A DNA stretch of 64,000 nucleotides from Desulforamulus aeronauticus DSM 10349 (GTDB lineage Bacteria > Bacillota > Desulfotomaculia > Desulfotomaculales > Desulfotomaculaceae): NCBI RefSeq assembly GCF_900142375.1, contig NZ_FRAR01000007.1:1-64000 (forward strand), read 5' to 3'. The notes below the pieces were generated by a model. The model was not told the origin of the DNA. It was given only the letters and a program-made list of their open reading frames with translations, and made no database searches. Every line of letters starts with the position of its first letter. Position 1 is the first letter of the stretch. This document shows positions 9,336 to 18,782 of the stretch, in pieces. Made by a program: the position numbers and the translations under genes.

Positions 9336-10711
9336 GGTACCTCCCTATAATTCGTTGTTTGCTCCCAACTGACATGGCCTCCAGAGCAGGAAGCAACTTT
9401 TTTTCTTTGTTCCGGGGCTAATCCTTTATCCTTACAGTGTTGTCCTTTAACTTCTAGATTAAATATATTCTGGGTAATCTCTGTATATAAATGACCTTCC
9501 GGTGAAAGAGCATATTGTTTTAAATTGATAACCGGATTATGCAGCAATTGATTGACAATGGAGCTTGCTAAAGAACTAATAATTTTTCTTTCTCGTTCAT
9601 TTAAATCGCCTAAACGATTAAAGGCCCGGTGCAATTCCCGCTGCTTAATCTCTTCACCCAGCTTTTTTAAGGCAGTGATGGTAGGAACCACAAATCTGGT
9701 AGAGAGCCAACACATAAATTCATTTAATTCCTCTTCAATGATCCCTTCTGCCTCCACCGCGGCCCTGCGCCGTTCCTCCAAGTTAGCGTCCACCACATTT
9801 TGTAAATGGTCCACATCAAACAGATTAACTCCGGGTATTTTACGCACCAGTGGGTCAATATCCCGCGGCACAGCAATATCGATCATCATGATAGGCTTGC
9901 CAGCCCGTTGCAACATAACGCTCTCTATTTCCTCTGGCTTAATTACATAGTGTCGCGCGGCAGTACTGGAAATAACAATATCGGCCTGGTTCATGTATTG
10001 AAATAGACTGTCAAACTTGACCGCTTTGCCTGCAAACTTTTCCGCTAGTTGCACAGCCCTATCATAGGAACGATTGGACACGATAACACTGGAAACACCA
10101 TTGGCTACCAGATTTACTGCCGTAAGTTCACTCATTTCCCCAGCTCCAACTACCAAAACCGAACGACCATCCAGTGAACCTAAACTTTGCTTCGCTAATT
10201 CTACCGCAGCATAGGGAATGGAGACCGGATTTTGGTCGATACCCGTTTCTGTCCTGACTCTTTTGCCTGTTGTGATAGCCTGTTGGAACAATGTGTTCAG
10301 TACTACGTTGGTAGACTTTGCTTCCAGGGCCATCTCATAAGCTTTTTTGACTTGCCCCAATATTTGTGTTTCACCCAAGATCATGGAATCCAGACCGGAT
10401 ACCACTCGAAATAGGTGGCGGATCGCATCATAAAGGGTGTGACAAAAAGTGTAGTTTTTTATCTCGGAAATATCCAGTCCAGATTTCTCGGATAAAAAAG
10501 ACCACACCGAACTCATACCCATATCTAATTCCATTGGTGCTACATAGATCTCTGTTCTGTTACAGGTAGAAACAATGGTACAACCATCAATGCCAGGGTA
10601 TGCCAGAAGTTTGTTCAGCCATTCACTGGTTCCCCATTCCGGAAATGCTAACTTTTCCCGCACTTCCAGTGGCGCCGTGCGGTGGTTAACGCCAATTACC
10701 GCGATAAGCAT
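9332..10711 (-). CDS. hemA: glutamyl-tRNA reductase
   Basis: HemA reduces glutamyl-tRNA to glutamate-1-semialdehyde, the committed and usually regulated step. The 459-residue protein has [17 protein letters not shown], the nucleophilic cysteine C50 in STCNRTEIY, the Rossmann motif [14 protein letters not shown], and a C-terminal dimerisation helix region. The last 40 residues (after [10 protein letters not shown]) hold extra cysteines and look like a variable tail. It overlaps sirC by 16 bases. Confidence 0.97.
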   Translation of the reverse strand: MLIAVIGVNHRTAPLEVREKLAFPEWGTSEWLNKLLAYPGIDGCTIVSTCNRTEIYVAPMELDMGMSSVWSFLSEKSGLDISEIKNYTFCHTLYDAIRHLFRVVSGLDSMILGETQILGQVKKAYEMALEAKSTNVVLNTLFQQAITTGKRVRTETGIDQNPVSIPYAAVELAKQSLGSLDGRSVLVVGAGEMSELTAVNLVANGVSSVIVSNRSYDRAVQLAEKFAGKAVKFDSLFQYMNQADIVISSTAARHYVIKPEEIESVMLQRAGKPIMMIDIAVPRDIDPLVRKIPGVNLFDVDHLQNVVDANLEERRRAAVEAEGIIEEELNEFMCWLSTRFVVPTITALKKLGEEIKQRELHRAFNRLGDLNERERKIISSLASSIVNQLLHNPVINLKQYALSPEGHLYTEITQNIFNLEVKGQHCKDKGLAPEQRKKVASCSGGHVSWEQTTNYREVP

Positions 10712-11328
10712 TTATCAATGCGCTCCTTTACCTGACCATGCTTATTTTCCCTTAAAAGCTCTAGGATATCCGACTCAATCAGTTTCTTAAAAATTTCTTG
10801 TCTCTCTTCTATCTCTTCAACTTCATACAATATCCGTTGGCGAAGATCTGCTAGAATTTCCAGGAACTCGCCATATTCAGGCCCAAACTGCTCTGCCAAC
10901 TGTCGCCTAATTTTAGCCGCTAGCATAGGGCTAGCTCCTTTTGTAGAAACGGCTATGGACAACCTGCCTCGTCTAACGACCGAGGGAACCGTAAAGTTAC
11001 AATTCTCTGGGTCATCCACCACATTGATTGGTAAATTTTTCATTTGGCAATCTTTGACTATTCTTTGGTTAACCTTGGGTTGATTGGTGGCGGCAAAAAC
11101 CAAAAACGCATCATCCAAATCATTGGGTTGGTATTCCCTTTGGCGGAGTTCCAGTTTTTCTTGGCAGTTCCATTGCCCGATAAGAGGTGTCACCGCAGGG
11201 CTCACCACCCGTACCACAGCGCCACATTCCAACAATGAACCTATTTTTCTTTCAGCCACTCTGCCGCCACCAACAACTAAGCAAAGTTTATGATCTAATT
11301 TAAAGTAAACAGGATATAGATAACTCAT
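10696..11328 (-). CDS. sirC: precorrin-2 dehydrogenase / sirohydrochlorin ferrochelatase
   Basis: This 210-residue protein matches the N-terminal half of CysG (Met8p/YlnF type). It has an NAD-binding [27 protein letters not shown] motif, [12 protein letters not shown], and VNVVDDP-like [21 protein letters not shown]. It oxidises precorrin-2 to sirohydrochlorin and may also insert iron to give siroheme, the branch point for both sulfite reductase cofactor and the Ahb heme route. No separate ferrochelatase gene was found in the window, so this protein may do both steps. Confidence 0.9.
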   Translation of the reverse strand: MSYLYPVYFKLDHKLCLVVGGGRVAERKIGSLLECGAVVRVVSPAVTPLIGQWNCQEKLELRQREYQPNDLDDAFLVFAATNQPKVNQRIVKDCQMKNLPINVVDDPENCNFTVPSVVRRGRLSIAVSTKGASPMLAAKIRRQLAEQFGPEYGEFLEILADLRQRILYEVEEIEERQEIFKKLIESDILELLRENKHGQVKERIDKCLSR

Positions 11329-11340
11329 GCTATCGAACCT

Positions 11341-12318
11341 CTAAAACCTTCTAATCCCAATAAAATCTGCAATTTGATAAAATGTCTCCTTCACTGGCTT
11401 ATCCGGTAACTGAGTCAAATTATTTTTTGCCTTTTCTAAATACTTAAGCGAAGCATTAAAGGCAAACTCAACGCCCCCGGCTTCTTTAATCAATTCAATG
11501 GCTTCATGGATCTGCTCATCAGTTTTATGAGGAATCTCCACCAACTGACGCAGCCGCTCCCGCCGGGTGCTTTTCTCCAGTGCATAAATAACCGGCATGG
11601 TCATGATACCCTGCCGCAAATCTCCACCGATAGGCTTCCCAAGTAGTCTTTGGTCGGCAACTATATCTAAAATGTCGTCTGTGATCTGAAAGGCCATCCC
11701 TAATTGATGTCCGTACCTTCTTAGCGCTTTGTACTCCTTTTCTCTCGCCCCCGCTGCCACTGCCCCCAGTTGACAACTGGCCGCAATGAGCAGAGCGGTT
11801 TTACGTTCAATACGGTAAAAATAATCCCGCCAACTTTGATATGAGCTATAGGAGGTGGATATTTGGTGAATCTCTCCTTCGCACATCTTTACACTGGTTT
11901 CTGCCAATACCTTAGCAATAATCGGATTTTCATACTGGGATATCAGTACCAGAGATTTAGCAAAAAGGTAGTCCCCTGTATGCATGGAAATCTTGTTACC
12001 CCAGTTCGCTTTTACCGTAGGAGTACCTCTTCTGATCATGGAATCATCTACCACATCATCATGAACCAGTGAAGCCATATGAATTAGTTCTAAAGCCACC
12101 GCTAAGGGTAAAATCTTCTCCAGGCAATCATTGTAAAAACGACTAGCCAAAAGTGCAAAAGCCGGACGCAATCGCTTTCCTCCGGCATTCAACAGGTGCA
12201 TGGACGTTTGGGTTAACAATGGATCTCTGGATTGAACTATGGTTCTAATATGTTGTTCAGCCAATTCAAGATCGGCTCTTACCTCACTAAAAAAATCCAG
12301 CATCTTGTGATCTGTCAC
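11341..12318 (-). CDS. hepT: heptaprenyl diphosphate synthase, catalytic subunit (trans-polyprenyl synthase)
   Basis: A 325-residue trans-isoprenyl diphosphate synthase. The first Asp-rich motif is DDVVDDSMIRRG, the second is QITDDILD, and GGKRLRPAF and GDYLFAK are present, so it should be active. It likely makes the menaquinone side chain. It is the first gene of the heme run, 12 bases ahead of sirC. A degenerate paralogue lies at 56407-57174 next to menG, and the two may form the two-subunit enzyme known from Bacillus (HepS/HepT). Confidence 0.88.
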   Translation of the reverse strand: MTDHKMLDFFSEVRADLELAEQHIRTIVQSRDPLLTQTSMHLLNAGGKRLRPAFALLASRFYNDCLEKILPLAVALELIHMASLVHDDVVDDSMIRRGTPTVKANWGNKISMHTGDYLFAKSLVLISQYENPIIAKVLAETSVKMCEGEIHQISTSYSSYQSWRDYFYRIERKTALLIAASCQLGAVAAGAREKEYKALRRYGHQLGMAFQITDDILDIVADQRLLGKPIGGDLRQGIMTMPVIYALEKSTRRERLRQLVEIPHKTDEQIHEAIELIKEAGGVEFAFNASLKYLEKAKNNLTQLPDKPVKETFYQIADFIGIRRF

Positions 12319-12534
12319 CTACTTGCGATATGTATCTTATACCACCATAACTGGTATTTATTCGCCGAGAGTTAAATAATTCCTGCCTTAGGAGACAAAA
12401 CATGACTTATCTTGCGCAGAATCGACTATACTTCATATTTTACCATCTTTACCAATATCTTATCCAAGCAGGAAAAAGATGTACTATGTCAAATTAGTAA
12501 TAAGCAGCGAGTTTAATTGGGGAGAGGTGTATTT

Positions 12535-12843
12535 ATGAGAAGATTTATTCCAAGAAAGGACCTCATTGACTCACTAGGTGAAGATACTATGAGGCTTTTT
12601 ATTACTAAGTTCCTAGATAAAGTTGATGAATGCCAAACCCATCCTTATTATAAACCAAATTTAGAGAAGCTTGGCCATGAAATGCTTAGAACAGCCTTTG
12701 AATTTGGGCTAGTTAATTTAAACCAAGGCTGTCCCGGGTGTAGCGGTGGCAGTTGTCATTCCCCCGCGGAAGATACTACACAAAGAAAAACAGATAAAAC
12801 TTCCGGCAGCGGAAAGGTGCTCCCATTTAAGAGACTGAACTAA
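12535..12843 (+). CDS. hypothetical small cysteine-containing protein
   Basis: A 102-residue protein with no recognised family. The start MRRFIPRKDLIDS at 12535 follows GGAGAGGTG at good spacing; an upstream in-frame start is less likely because it overlaps that site. The body is alpha-helical in character (LGEDTMRLFITKFLDKVDE). Near the end is CPGCSGGSC, with cysteines spaced to bind a metal or cluster, then a polar tail. It is divergent from hepT and directly upstream of tRNA-Sec. Confidence 0.7.
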   Translation: MRRFIPRKDLIDSLGEDTMRLFITKFLDKVDECQTHPYYKPNLEKLGHEMLRTAFEFGLVNLNQGCPGCSGGSCHSPAEDTTQRKTDKTSGSGKVLPFKRLN

Positions 12844-12909
12844 TCCGTCAGAATTTTCGTTATTTGTCAAAATTAGTAGAAATTATTACTTTATGTTATA
12901 GTAATCAGG

Positions 12910-12938
12910 TTGCCTATGAACAAATGTCATGTTATAAT
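12910..12938 (+). promoter_or_regulatory. sigma-A-type promoter of tRNA-Sec
   Basis: TTGCCT and TATAAT are separated by 17 bases, about 37 bases before the tRNA 5' end. The -10 box is a perfect consensus. Confidence 0.7.
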
Positions 12939-12975
12939 CACAATGCGAAAATTAAAAACATACTATGATTTACAC

Positions 12976-13073
12976 GGGGGTAGATGGTGCCTGGTGGTGC
13001 TCCTGGTCTTCAAAACCAGTCGTTGGGCAGCGTTCCTGTCCATGGTGAGTTCGATTCTCACATACTCCCGCCA
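12976..13073 (+). tRNA. selC: tRNA-Sec (UCA anticodon)
   Basis: A 98-base tRNA with anticodon TCA at 13010-13012 in the loop CTTCAAA, flanked by CTGGT/ACCAG. It has an extended acceptor stem (GGGGGTA with TACTCCC), a long variable arm, the T arm GTGAG-TTCGATT-CTCAC, and encoded CCA. These are the features of bacterial selenocysteine tRNA. SelA and SelB are encoded about 27 kb to the right. A rho-independent terminator follows at 13084. The 3' end seems to have served as an integration site (see 22307). Confidence 0.97.
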
Positions 13074-13144
13074 GTATTTTTAAGGCTTCCGAGATTTCGG
13101 AGGTCTTTTTATTTTTGTGTGGGATAGTTTTATCCAACAGAATT
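13055..13144 (+). repeat. left attachment-like repeat (tRNA-Sec 3' end plus terminator)
   Basis: Covers the 3' T-arm/acceptor part of selC, the terminator (stem GGCTTCCGA/TTCGGAGGTC, then TTTTTATTTTTG) and the following TTTTATCCAA-containing stretch. A diverged copy in the same orientation lies at 22307-22396. The pair brackets phage genes, as expected for attL/attR of an old insertion at a tRNA gene. Confidence 0.6.
13084..13112 (+). terminator. terminator of tRNA-Sec
   Basis: GGCTTCCGA pairs with TTCGGAGGTC, followed by TTTTTATTTTT. It directly follows the selC CCA end. Confidence 0.85.
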
Positions 13145-13180
13145 TCTCACAAATTAATTTTGATCATATATTTCCTTCTA

Positions 13181-13390
13181 TTATATAGCAGTTTCAACCG
13201 CTAACATACTTACGCTCTTTTCTTCTTTCCATCGGTGATCTGAAAGAGCATCATTTCTTCTTAGATTTCCACCGCTCCCAAAGGTTTGCAACTGTTCACG
13301 GTCATCATAGCTTAATCCCCATGACATCAGTATTAATGGCCGGCGCAATAAGCCCCGACCATTATTAAATCTAATACGTAATTTTATCAT
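13181..13390 (-). CDS. hypothetical short ORF downstream of the tail genes
   Basis: A 69-codon frame with no recognised family and only a weak ribosome site. It follows the phage tail genes on the same strand. It may be a degraded tail accessory gene or not a gene at all. Confidence 0.3.
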   Translation of the reverse strand: MIKLRIRFNNGRGLLRRPLILMSWGLSYDDREQLQTFGSGGNLRRNDALSDHRWKEEKSVSMLAVETAI

Positions 13391-13410
13391 GTTAGTTACT
13401 CTGGAGTTAA

Positions 13411-13632
13411 CTATTTGCTTATCAAGCGGGCAACTTTCCGCCTTAAGCTGTTCAGTGCCGTTGATTGAGTCTCATATTTTTCATCTGACCATCGACCATC
13501 AACATATTTACGATATAATAATTCATCGTCAAAGTCATTCATTCTAACCATTTTCTCGTCAATTACTTCACCAGACAAATGAGAGTAACCTATACATATA
13601 TTATTTTCATTAAGCAGAGCATAAGTAAACAA
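13411..13632 (-). CDS. small phage tail-associated protein
   Basis: A 73-residue protein starting at a TTG after GGGAGTG with 7-base spacing. It begins MFTYALLNENNICIGYSHLSG, resembling short proteins that sit behind tail-fibre genes in Firmicutes phages. Its function is unknown. It follows the tail-fibre gene by 12 bases, so they are probably co-transcribed. Confidence 0.6.
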   Translation of the reverse strand: MFTYALLNENNICIGYSHLSGEVIDEKMVRMNDFDDELLYRKYVDGRWSDEKYETQSTALNSLRRKVARLISK

Positions 13633-13644
13633 TTAATTCACTCC

Positions 13645-16600
13645 CTATAAAAATGTTAAAACAAACCATGAAACCTCAAAATTCGTTTCACCAAAAACAG
13701 TAATGGTGTTACTGTCTGTGATATAAACCGATGCTCTATTTTTAGTGTTATAGCTATTGTCTCTGTTTGAACAAAAAATCATGCTTCTATTAATATTAAT
13801 CGTTGCAATAGTAACATTTTTCCCTGTCGGTGATGCATTAGTAAGGCCACTTTGTACAGATACACCACCATAAAACTCAACAACTTCTATAACGACGTCA
13901 GTCATATTCTTATCACCTGACGATACTACTACCTCAGAAGCTGAGTTTAACCGTCCCAGAATAGCACCATTATATGTTGCCGAGATTGATGTTGAGTATA
14001 CATTAATTATAGTCTTCGATATGTCAACAGGATTTATTTGTAGTCTATAAACATAATCACTAAGACCAATATAAACCCTAGCCCTCTGAACAGATTTAAT
14101 TTCTGCACCTTGATAGCTACCAACAACCCCAAAAATATTTACGTCTTTTTTGATATTTCCTGGAACTAAATTAGAGTTTCCATACGCAACCCCTCCACCG
14201 CTGTGATACCCGGCAGGGATAGCTTTATTACTAGTACCCGGAGTGATGTTATATGCTCCCCTGTCCGGCATTATCCCTATTTTTTTACTACCACCCTGGT
14301 AAAATGTTTTCCCCGCCAATACATCCCCAACTAACGCATTAGCATCTTTTGAAATATCCCTAACCTTACTCGCTAAAACATCAAATATATCGCTACCTGA
14401 TGCACTTTGCCCCATGTCGGTAATAGCGGTAGCGATTTTATTCTTTCCATCACCGACTTGCGTAAAAGCCTGTTCAGCCCTGTCATATGCCTTTTTTGCT
14501 GCATTAGCAGTTACCGTCACATCCGTAGCAACTTTAGCCAACTCGTCAACCAAAGTATCTACAGTTGACTTGATGTTGGTGTCGTAGGTAGCGTCAACAG
14601 TTAGCATAGGTGCGGTAAATTCTTCTGGCATGGCTTGGTAGGTGACGCTGTATTGGGCGGTGGGATCATAAACTCCATTATCAAATGTTCTTGCTCTACC
14701 AATTCCGGTTTGGTCTGAGTAAGCAGTTGAAGTATACAATTCCCAATTACCTAAATCTGAAATATTATTTTTAAACACGTTTAATACAGAGATAACTTTA
14801 TTGTGTAATTTAGCTTCTGGAGTGTTGATATACCATTTGGTTGAATTATATGGTTGAGCCAACTCTCTCACCACAACACCTTCAAATACTTCCACTTGAT
14901 TCGCACCTTCATGTAAGGCAAGTTCGCCTTCATGCGGTACTACTTCCGTGGTGGGAGTGGCGAGTTGGTAGTGTAGTTGGTAGGGTGTGTAACCCTGATC
15001 ATTTATAACAGTTGGGCATATATAAGTATGTGTCCCGTTAACAACCCCAGAAGAATTTACACCAATACCACAATATATCTTAGCCCACGTTTTTGTACCT
15101 GTTCCATTGTAAGGTACGGTTGCCCCACCCTCGCTTTGATACATCTTCCAACCATTAAAATACGCTTTAATCTCGTCTGCTGTCGGGGTGTAGTTTTCGC
15201 CCCAGCCGGAGTCGGTGTTTGGGATTGTGAGATATATTCCGTCAAAACCACCCGTAAACCAACATTGATCTGGTATAGGATTTCCTGGTGCCCACGGGTT
15301 TAATATCTTACCATCATATTTTATAGTTATAGGTAAGCCCTTTCCTTTTATAAAACCGCTTAAGCTTATTGCTTTAAAACCTGTCTGTGAGCTACCAAAC
15401 ACATATCCTAAACCATCCAACACCTTCTTCTCCCATTTCTTAGTCCGCACCCAATTACCGTCAATTTCCTCCAATGTTTCGCCTTCGTAGAGAGGGGTTT
15501 GGAGGTAGAGATGAGAGGGGTTGTAGGATTTGAATTCCGTTGGAAGTTTATCGCCAAGGACGAGCATTGGGTTTGTGAAAGTAAGTTTTCCAGTTGTAAA
15601 AGTAGGATTATTCTCATACTCACTGTCTGTCATAGCATTTACGTTAGTTAAGTGCACACGCAAATTGTTAACATTAGCCGGTGTTGTCACAATAATTGAT
15701 TGACCACCAGAAATATAAAATCTCGGATAAACAATGCGTTCAATCTCTTTAATTTCACTAAATGTTAATCTGGCTCTGTGTCCTTCGGGGAGTCTAAAAC
15801 TATATTTTTGGCCTGGAATAGCCTTAATATTAATATAAACTTGATTATCTACACTATCAGCGTCTAACTCTACCTTATACGGCTCTAAAACCTTAGCTTT
15901 CGTATTAGCATGTACCATCCACTGATTAAACGGTGGCAGTAAATTCTCCCCTTCTACCTTCAATGCAGGGTTTTGCACACATTGGAAGGAGTCAACATAG
16001 GGATAGCGTTCTGCGATTTGGGCAGAGGTTAGGGTGTCGATTTCGTTATATTCGGCTTGGCTTATTTCGTACAGACGGATGCCGTCTACATGTGCGTATT
16101 GCCCAGAAACACCAGTTACGCGTATTTGCAAACTTTTTCCTAGTAAAAAATCACCAGTTACTTTACTATAAACCGTAGTAAATGATGCAGTATTTACAAC
16201 AGGAACGAGTAGTACATCGCTTACAGCAGTTTCAATTTTTACTGCATTCCCATTTTTTAATTCAGCCATATACAGATAATATTTACCAGACAATACAGTA
16301 GACGGAACAATCATACCCATGTTTCCTATGCTAGATGTTAATGTTATTTTAATACCATTATTTCCGTGAACTTTATTCGTACTGTCTAATGCATGCGTAA
16401 CTTGCCAAGTAGTCCACTTCCCCACATCCTCACAATTACCATCCCTGCCCAGCAAGTTAACCAACTGCCGCCCCTTAAACTTCGGCTTTAGTTGTGCCGC
16501 CCTGGGTGCGTTTAGGACGCTTAGACCGTGAGGCAAGGTAACGGATTGTTTACTGTCAGTTTTGATTTGTTGCGTGTAGTCGGCCAAATGGGTATCAAGA

Positions 16601-16719
16601 ACCATCTTTTTAGCAGCGTTTTGATCCATCAAATCTAGGTTTTCGTTATACGCCTGCCGATTGAAAACTTCATTCCCAAGTGGCTTTTTAAGTCCTAAAT
16701 TCGGTGTTATTGTAAGCAT
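13645..16719 (-). CDS. phage tail fibre / baseplate-type protein
   Basis: A 1024-residue protein. The N-terminus (LTITPNLGLKKPLGNEVFNR, then YNENLDLMDQN) is typical of tail-fibre or side-tail proteins of Firmicutes phages. The middle, about 110-640, is beta-rich and resembles carbohydrate-binding-like modules repeated with variation. Residues about 720-790 look like a coiled coil. Near 800-880, GDVLAGKTFYQGG and GIMPDRGAYNITPG match a common phage tail motif with GYHSGGG and a GVVGSYQG end. It probably mediates host contact. The frame is intact although the prophage around it is decayed. Confidence 0.8.
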   Translation of the reverse strand: MLTITPNLGLKKPLGNEVFNRQAYNENLDLMDQNAAKKMVLDTHLADYTQQIKTDSKQSVTLPHGLSVLNAPRAAQLKPKFKGRQLVNLLGRDGNCEDVGKWTTWQVTHALDSTNKVHGNNGIKITLTSSIGNMGMIVPSTVLSGKYYLYMAELKNGNAVKIETAVSDVLLVPVVNTASFTTVYSKVTGDFLLGKSLQIRVTGVSGQYAHVDGIRLYEISQAEYNEIDTLTSAQIAERYPYVDSFQCVQNPALKVEGENLLPPFNQWMVHANTKAKVLEPYKVELDADSVDNQVYINIKAIPGQKYSFRLPEGHRARLTFSEIKEIERIVYPRFYISGGQSIIVTTPANVNNLRVHLTNVNAMTDSEYENNPTFTTGKLTFTNPMLVLGDKLPTEFKSYNPSHLYLQTPLYEGETLEEIDGNWVRTKKWEKKVLDGLGYVFGSSQTGFKAISLSGFIKGKGLPITIKYDGKILNPWAPGNPIPDQCWFTGGFDGIYLTIPNTDSGWGENYTPTADEIKAYFNGWKMYQSEGGATVPYNGTGTKTWAKIYCGIGVNSSGVVNGTHTYICPTVINDQGYTPYQLHYQLATPTTEVVPHEGELALHEGANQVEVFEGVVVRELAQPYNSTKWYINTPEAKLHNKVISVLNVFKNNISDLGNWELYTSTAYSDQTGIGRARTFDNGVYDPTAQYSVTYQAMPEEFTAPMLTVDATYDTNIKSTVDTLVDELAKVATDVTVTANAAKKAYDRAEQAFTQVGDGKNKIATAITDMGQSASGSDIFDVLASKVRDISKDANALVGDVLAGKTFYQGGSKKIGIMPDRGAYNITPGTSNKAIPAGYHSGGGVAYGNSNLVPGNIKKDVNIFGVVGSYQGAEIKSVQRARVYIGLSDYVYRLQINPVDISKTIINVYSTSISATYNGAILGRLNSASEVVVSSGDKNMTDVVIEVVEFYGGVSVQSGLTNASPTGKNVTIATININRSMIFCSNRDNSYNTKNRASVYITDSNTITVFGETNFEVSWFVLTFL

Positions 16720-16873
16720 TTTTTTCCCCCTTATTCTTTTTTACAAAGAATAACCCTAGTAACGGTGTCGCTACTAGGGCATAAAGAGGACATATTAATC
16801 GCGGTGCGTGGCAACGGTTTAGGGCGGCCACTATCAAGGCCACTTCGGTGATGGTGAGTAGGTAATATCTTAC

Positions 16874-17386
16874 TCAATCCGCAATCTCTAAACTTATGTT
16901 AACACCATAGCGCTGGTGAATCATTCTTGCTAGGTCATTTATGGGGATATTAAAAAGGTGTTCCGGTATATTAAAAGTTCCGTATCCAAAAAAAGATTCT
17001 ACATTGCTTAATGTTCTTCTTAAAGCACTCATACTACTCCTATACGACTCCTTGGCAATGATGCTAAAATATTTATTTGAAGTATAATCATTATCCTTTT
17101 GATGGGTGCGAACCAGTTCGATGTCTTCCCACTTAATTAGACCAACATTTTGATGATAGAAGCCCTTATCATTTATGATAATTAGTGGTTTCTTGGAAAA
17201 GGCCGTTAAACCTAATTTGACTGTTGCGGGGCCAAAAAATAATAAACATAATATGCCAGAGTAATTGTGATCTCCAATAATTATGATACAACCAACAACA
17301 AATACTAGCCCACATACTGTATAAAAAATAAGTGCCTTTTTTCGAGGATATATTCTAATCTCGTCTTCACCGTAATAATCCTCCAC
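16874..17386 (-). CDS. STM3941-like membrane protein
   Basis: A 170-residue protein starting MEDYYGEDEIRIYPRKKALIF, with two membrane segments at about 18-38 and 43-62, then a soluble domain containing INDKGFYHQNVGLIKWEDIE, a pattern of the STM3941 family with a PH-like domain. Function is unknown. It lies between tail and lysis genes in the same direction and may be a phage-carried accessory (morphon) gene. Base composition is more AT-rich than the tail gene. Confidence 0.6.
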   Translation of the reverse strand: MEDYYGEDEIRIYPRKKALIFYTVCGLVFVVGCIIIIGDHNYSGILCLLFFGPATVKLGLTAFSKKPLIIINDKGFYHQNVGLIKWEDIELVRTHQKDNDYTSNKYFSIIAKESYRSSMSALRRTLSNVESFFGYGTFNIPEHLFNIPINDLARMIHQRYGVNISLEIAD

Positions 17387-17486
17387 AAAACCCCTCCTTG
17401 AAATCAGAATTAATTCTCTTTATATACTATCATCATGGTTTATTGTATGACTATCGCATAAAATGTTACTTTATGTCGCATAAACA

Positions 17487-17512
17487 GAAAAAGCCCCAGC
17501 CGAAGCCGGGGC
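17487..17512 (-). terminator. terminator after the amidase gene
   Basis: GCCCCAGC and GCCGGGGC pair around CGAA; the minus strand continues into TTTTTCTG. It ends the lysis genes. Confidence 0.8.
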
Positions 17513-17519
17513 CATAATC

Positions 17520-18224
17520 TTATCTTAACTTTGCAGCCATTTTAATAATCAACGCAGCAGCATTTTCACCGGCCACCTGCTTACCGGACATGGCGTTGGC
17601 TAGCCAGTAATCAGGGCTACCAATAACACCGTAGTACTGCAATGTTTTAACGGCAGTAATTAAATCATTCTCTGGTTGCTTAGGCACTAAACTAAAGGCC
17701 CTAACCAATCCGGCTACAATCGCCCCGGCAAAGCCGTCGAGGGTCTCTTCCTGCTTAAGTAAGGCAGCGTCTCTAACGTTATCAACAAATAAACACTCCA
17801 CTAGCATAGCAGGCATGCTTGTCTCTCTCAGTACCTGGAAGTTAGCTGACTTACAACCTCGGTCAGTAATACCTTTACTATCGAGATACTTACGGATTTC
17901 GGCATGGATCATGGTGTGGAGGGTCCGTGTTTTGTCGCCGGCCCCAGTATAGACAAAGCTCTCAAACCCGGTTCCACCTCCGGCGTTTACGTGGATCGAG
18001 AGGAAAAAGTCAGCTTTCTCCTTGTTGGCCATGGCTGCCCTTTCACTTAGGCTAAGGTATCGGTCATCCATCCTGATTACCTTAATCTCTACATCTTCAT
18101 AGTTTTTGAGTTTAAGCGATACTCGTCCAGCGAGGTCTAGGGTGAGGTCTTTTTTGATTAAACTATTACCGGAGGCCCCTGGGTCTTTCCCACCGTGACC
18201 GGGGTCTAAGGCTATTTTAACCAT
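17520..18224 (-). CDS. N-acetylmuramoyl-L-alanine amidase (phage endolysin)
   Basis: An Amidase_3 zinc enzyme that cleaves the peptide from muramic acid. It has IALDPGHGGKDPGASG with the first zinc histidine, FFLSIHVNAGG with the second, and MLVECLFVDN with the catalytic glutamate. The C-terminal 70 residues may be a small wall-binding part. The start at 18224 is chosen because GGGGAGGGAAC precedes it; a longer frame overlaps the holin gene more. The gene overlaps the holin-like gene by 8 bases. Likely the lysis enzyme of the prophage. Confidence 0.9.
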   Translation of the reverse strand: MVKIALDPGHGGKDPGASGNSLIKKDLTLDLAGRVSLKLKNYEDVEIKVIRMDDRYLSLSERAAMANKEKADFFLSIHVNAGGGTGFESFVYTGAGDKTRTLHTMIHAEIRKYLDSKGITDRGCKSANFQVLRETSMPAMLVECLFVDNVRDAALLKQEETLDGFAGAIVAGLVRAFSLVPKQPENDLITAVKTLQYYGVIGSPDYWLANAMSGKQVAGENAAALIIKMAAKLR

Positions 18225-18402
18225 TCGTGTTCCCTCCCCTATTCGCGTCAACGTGGGACTCACCTAAAATATAGAATATCGCCACCCCCGCCACCGTCAT
18301 GATAGCTTCCTTAGGTAAATCTAACCCCGGCCCTTCATTGCCGATGGCCACACCAGCGGCAACAACGGCCATCCAAAACTTACGAGACTTAAACTTATTC
18401 AT
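18217..18402 (-). CDS. phage holin-like small membrane protein
   Basis: A 61-residue protein: a basic start MNKFKSRKFW, a hydrophobic segment (MAVVAAGVAIGNEG), an amphipathic turn LDLPKEAIM, and a second hydrophobic segment (VAGVAIFYILGE). Position next to an amidase, size and topology fit a holin or a holin-associated phage protein. No unique family motif was recognised. Confidence 0.65.
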   Translation of the reverse strand: MNKFKSRKFWMAVVAAGVAIGNEGPGLDLPKEAIMTVAGVAIFYILGESHVDANRGGNTNG

Positions 18403-18419
18403 ATCTTAATTCCTTTCCC

Positions 18420-18744
18420 CTAGCTTCCTAAATACTTCACAGCAGCACCAATCCCAGCCCCGAATCCTCCCACTTTGCCATGGTCAAAAGTGCGCTAATA
18501 ATCTTGTCGTCCTGTTTCTCGTTTTCGATTCTTGACGGGCACAGCACTTTTCCCGATACTCTTCGCATTCCTTCCGGGTGACAGTATCTCGCTGGGCATC
18601 TAAGCGCTCGTGTATTCGTTTAATGTCCTCCCGAGTCTCTTCTCGCTGCCTAGTTAAAGTTGTTTCTATTTTCTCTAATTGCTTGACTACGTTAGATATT
18701 TCGGTCCGTAGTACATTGACTTCACCTTCTCCCAGCTCCCCCAC
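18420..18744 (-). pseudogene. frameshifted XhlA-like coiled-coil phage protein
   Basis: The first 60 residues (ISNVVKQLEKIETTLTRQRE, then DIKRIHERLDAQ) form a coiled coil as in XhlA-type lysis proteins. The frame then ends early at 18484. Continuing reading frames hold plausible tails: QDDKIISALLTMAKW in one and GGFGAGIGAAVKYLGS in the other, ending at 18420. Two small indels would restore one protein. The GTG start lies just beside the IS200-type insertion, which may have removed the original start. Confidence 0.5.
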
Positions 18745-18782
18745 TTCCCGGTAACATTACTCGGCACCATCAGCAGCCGGGC

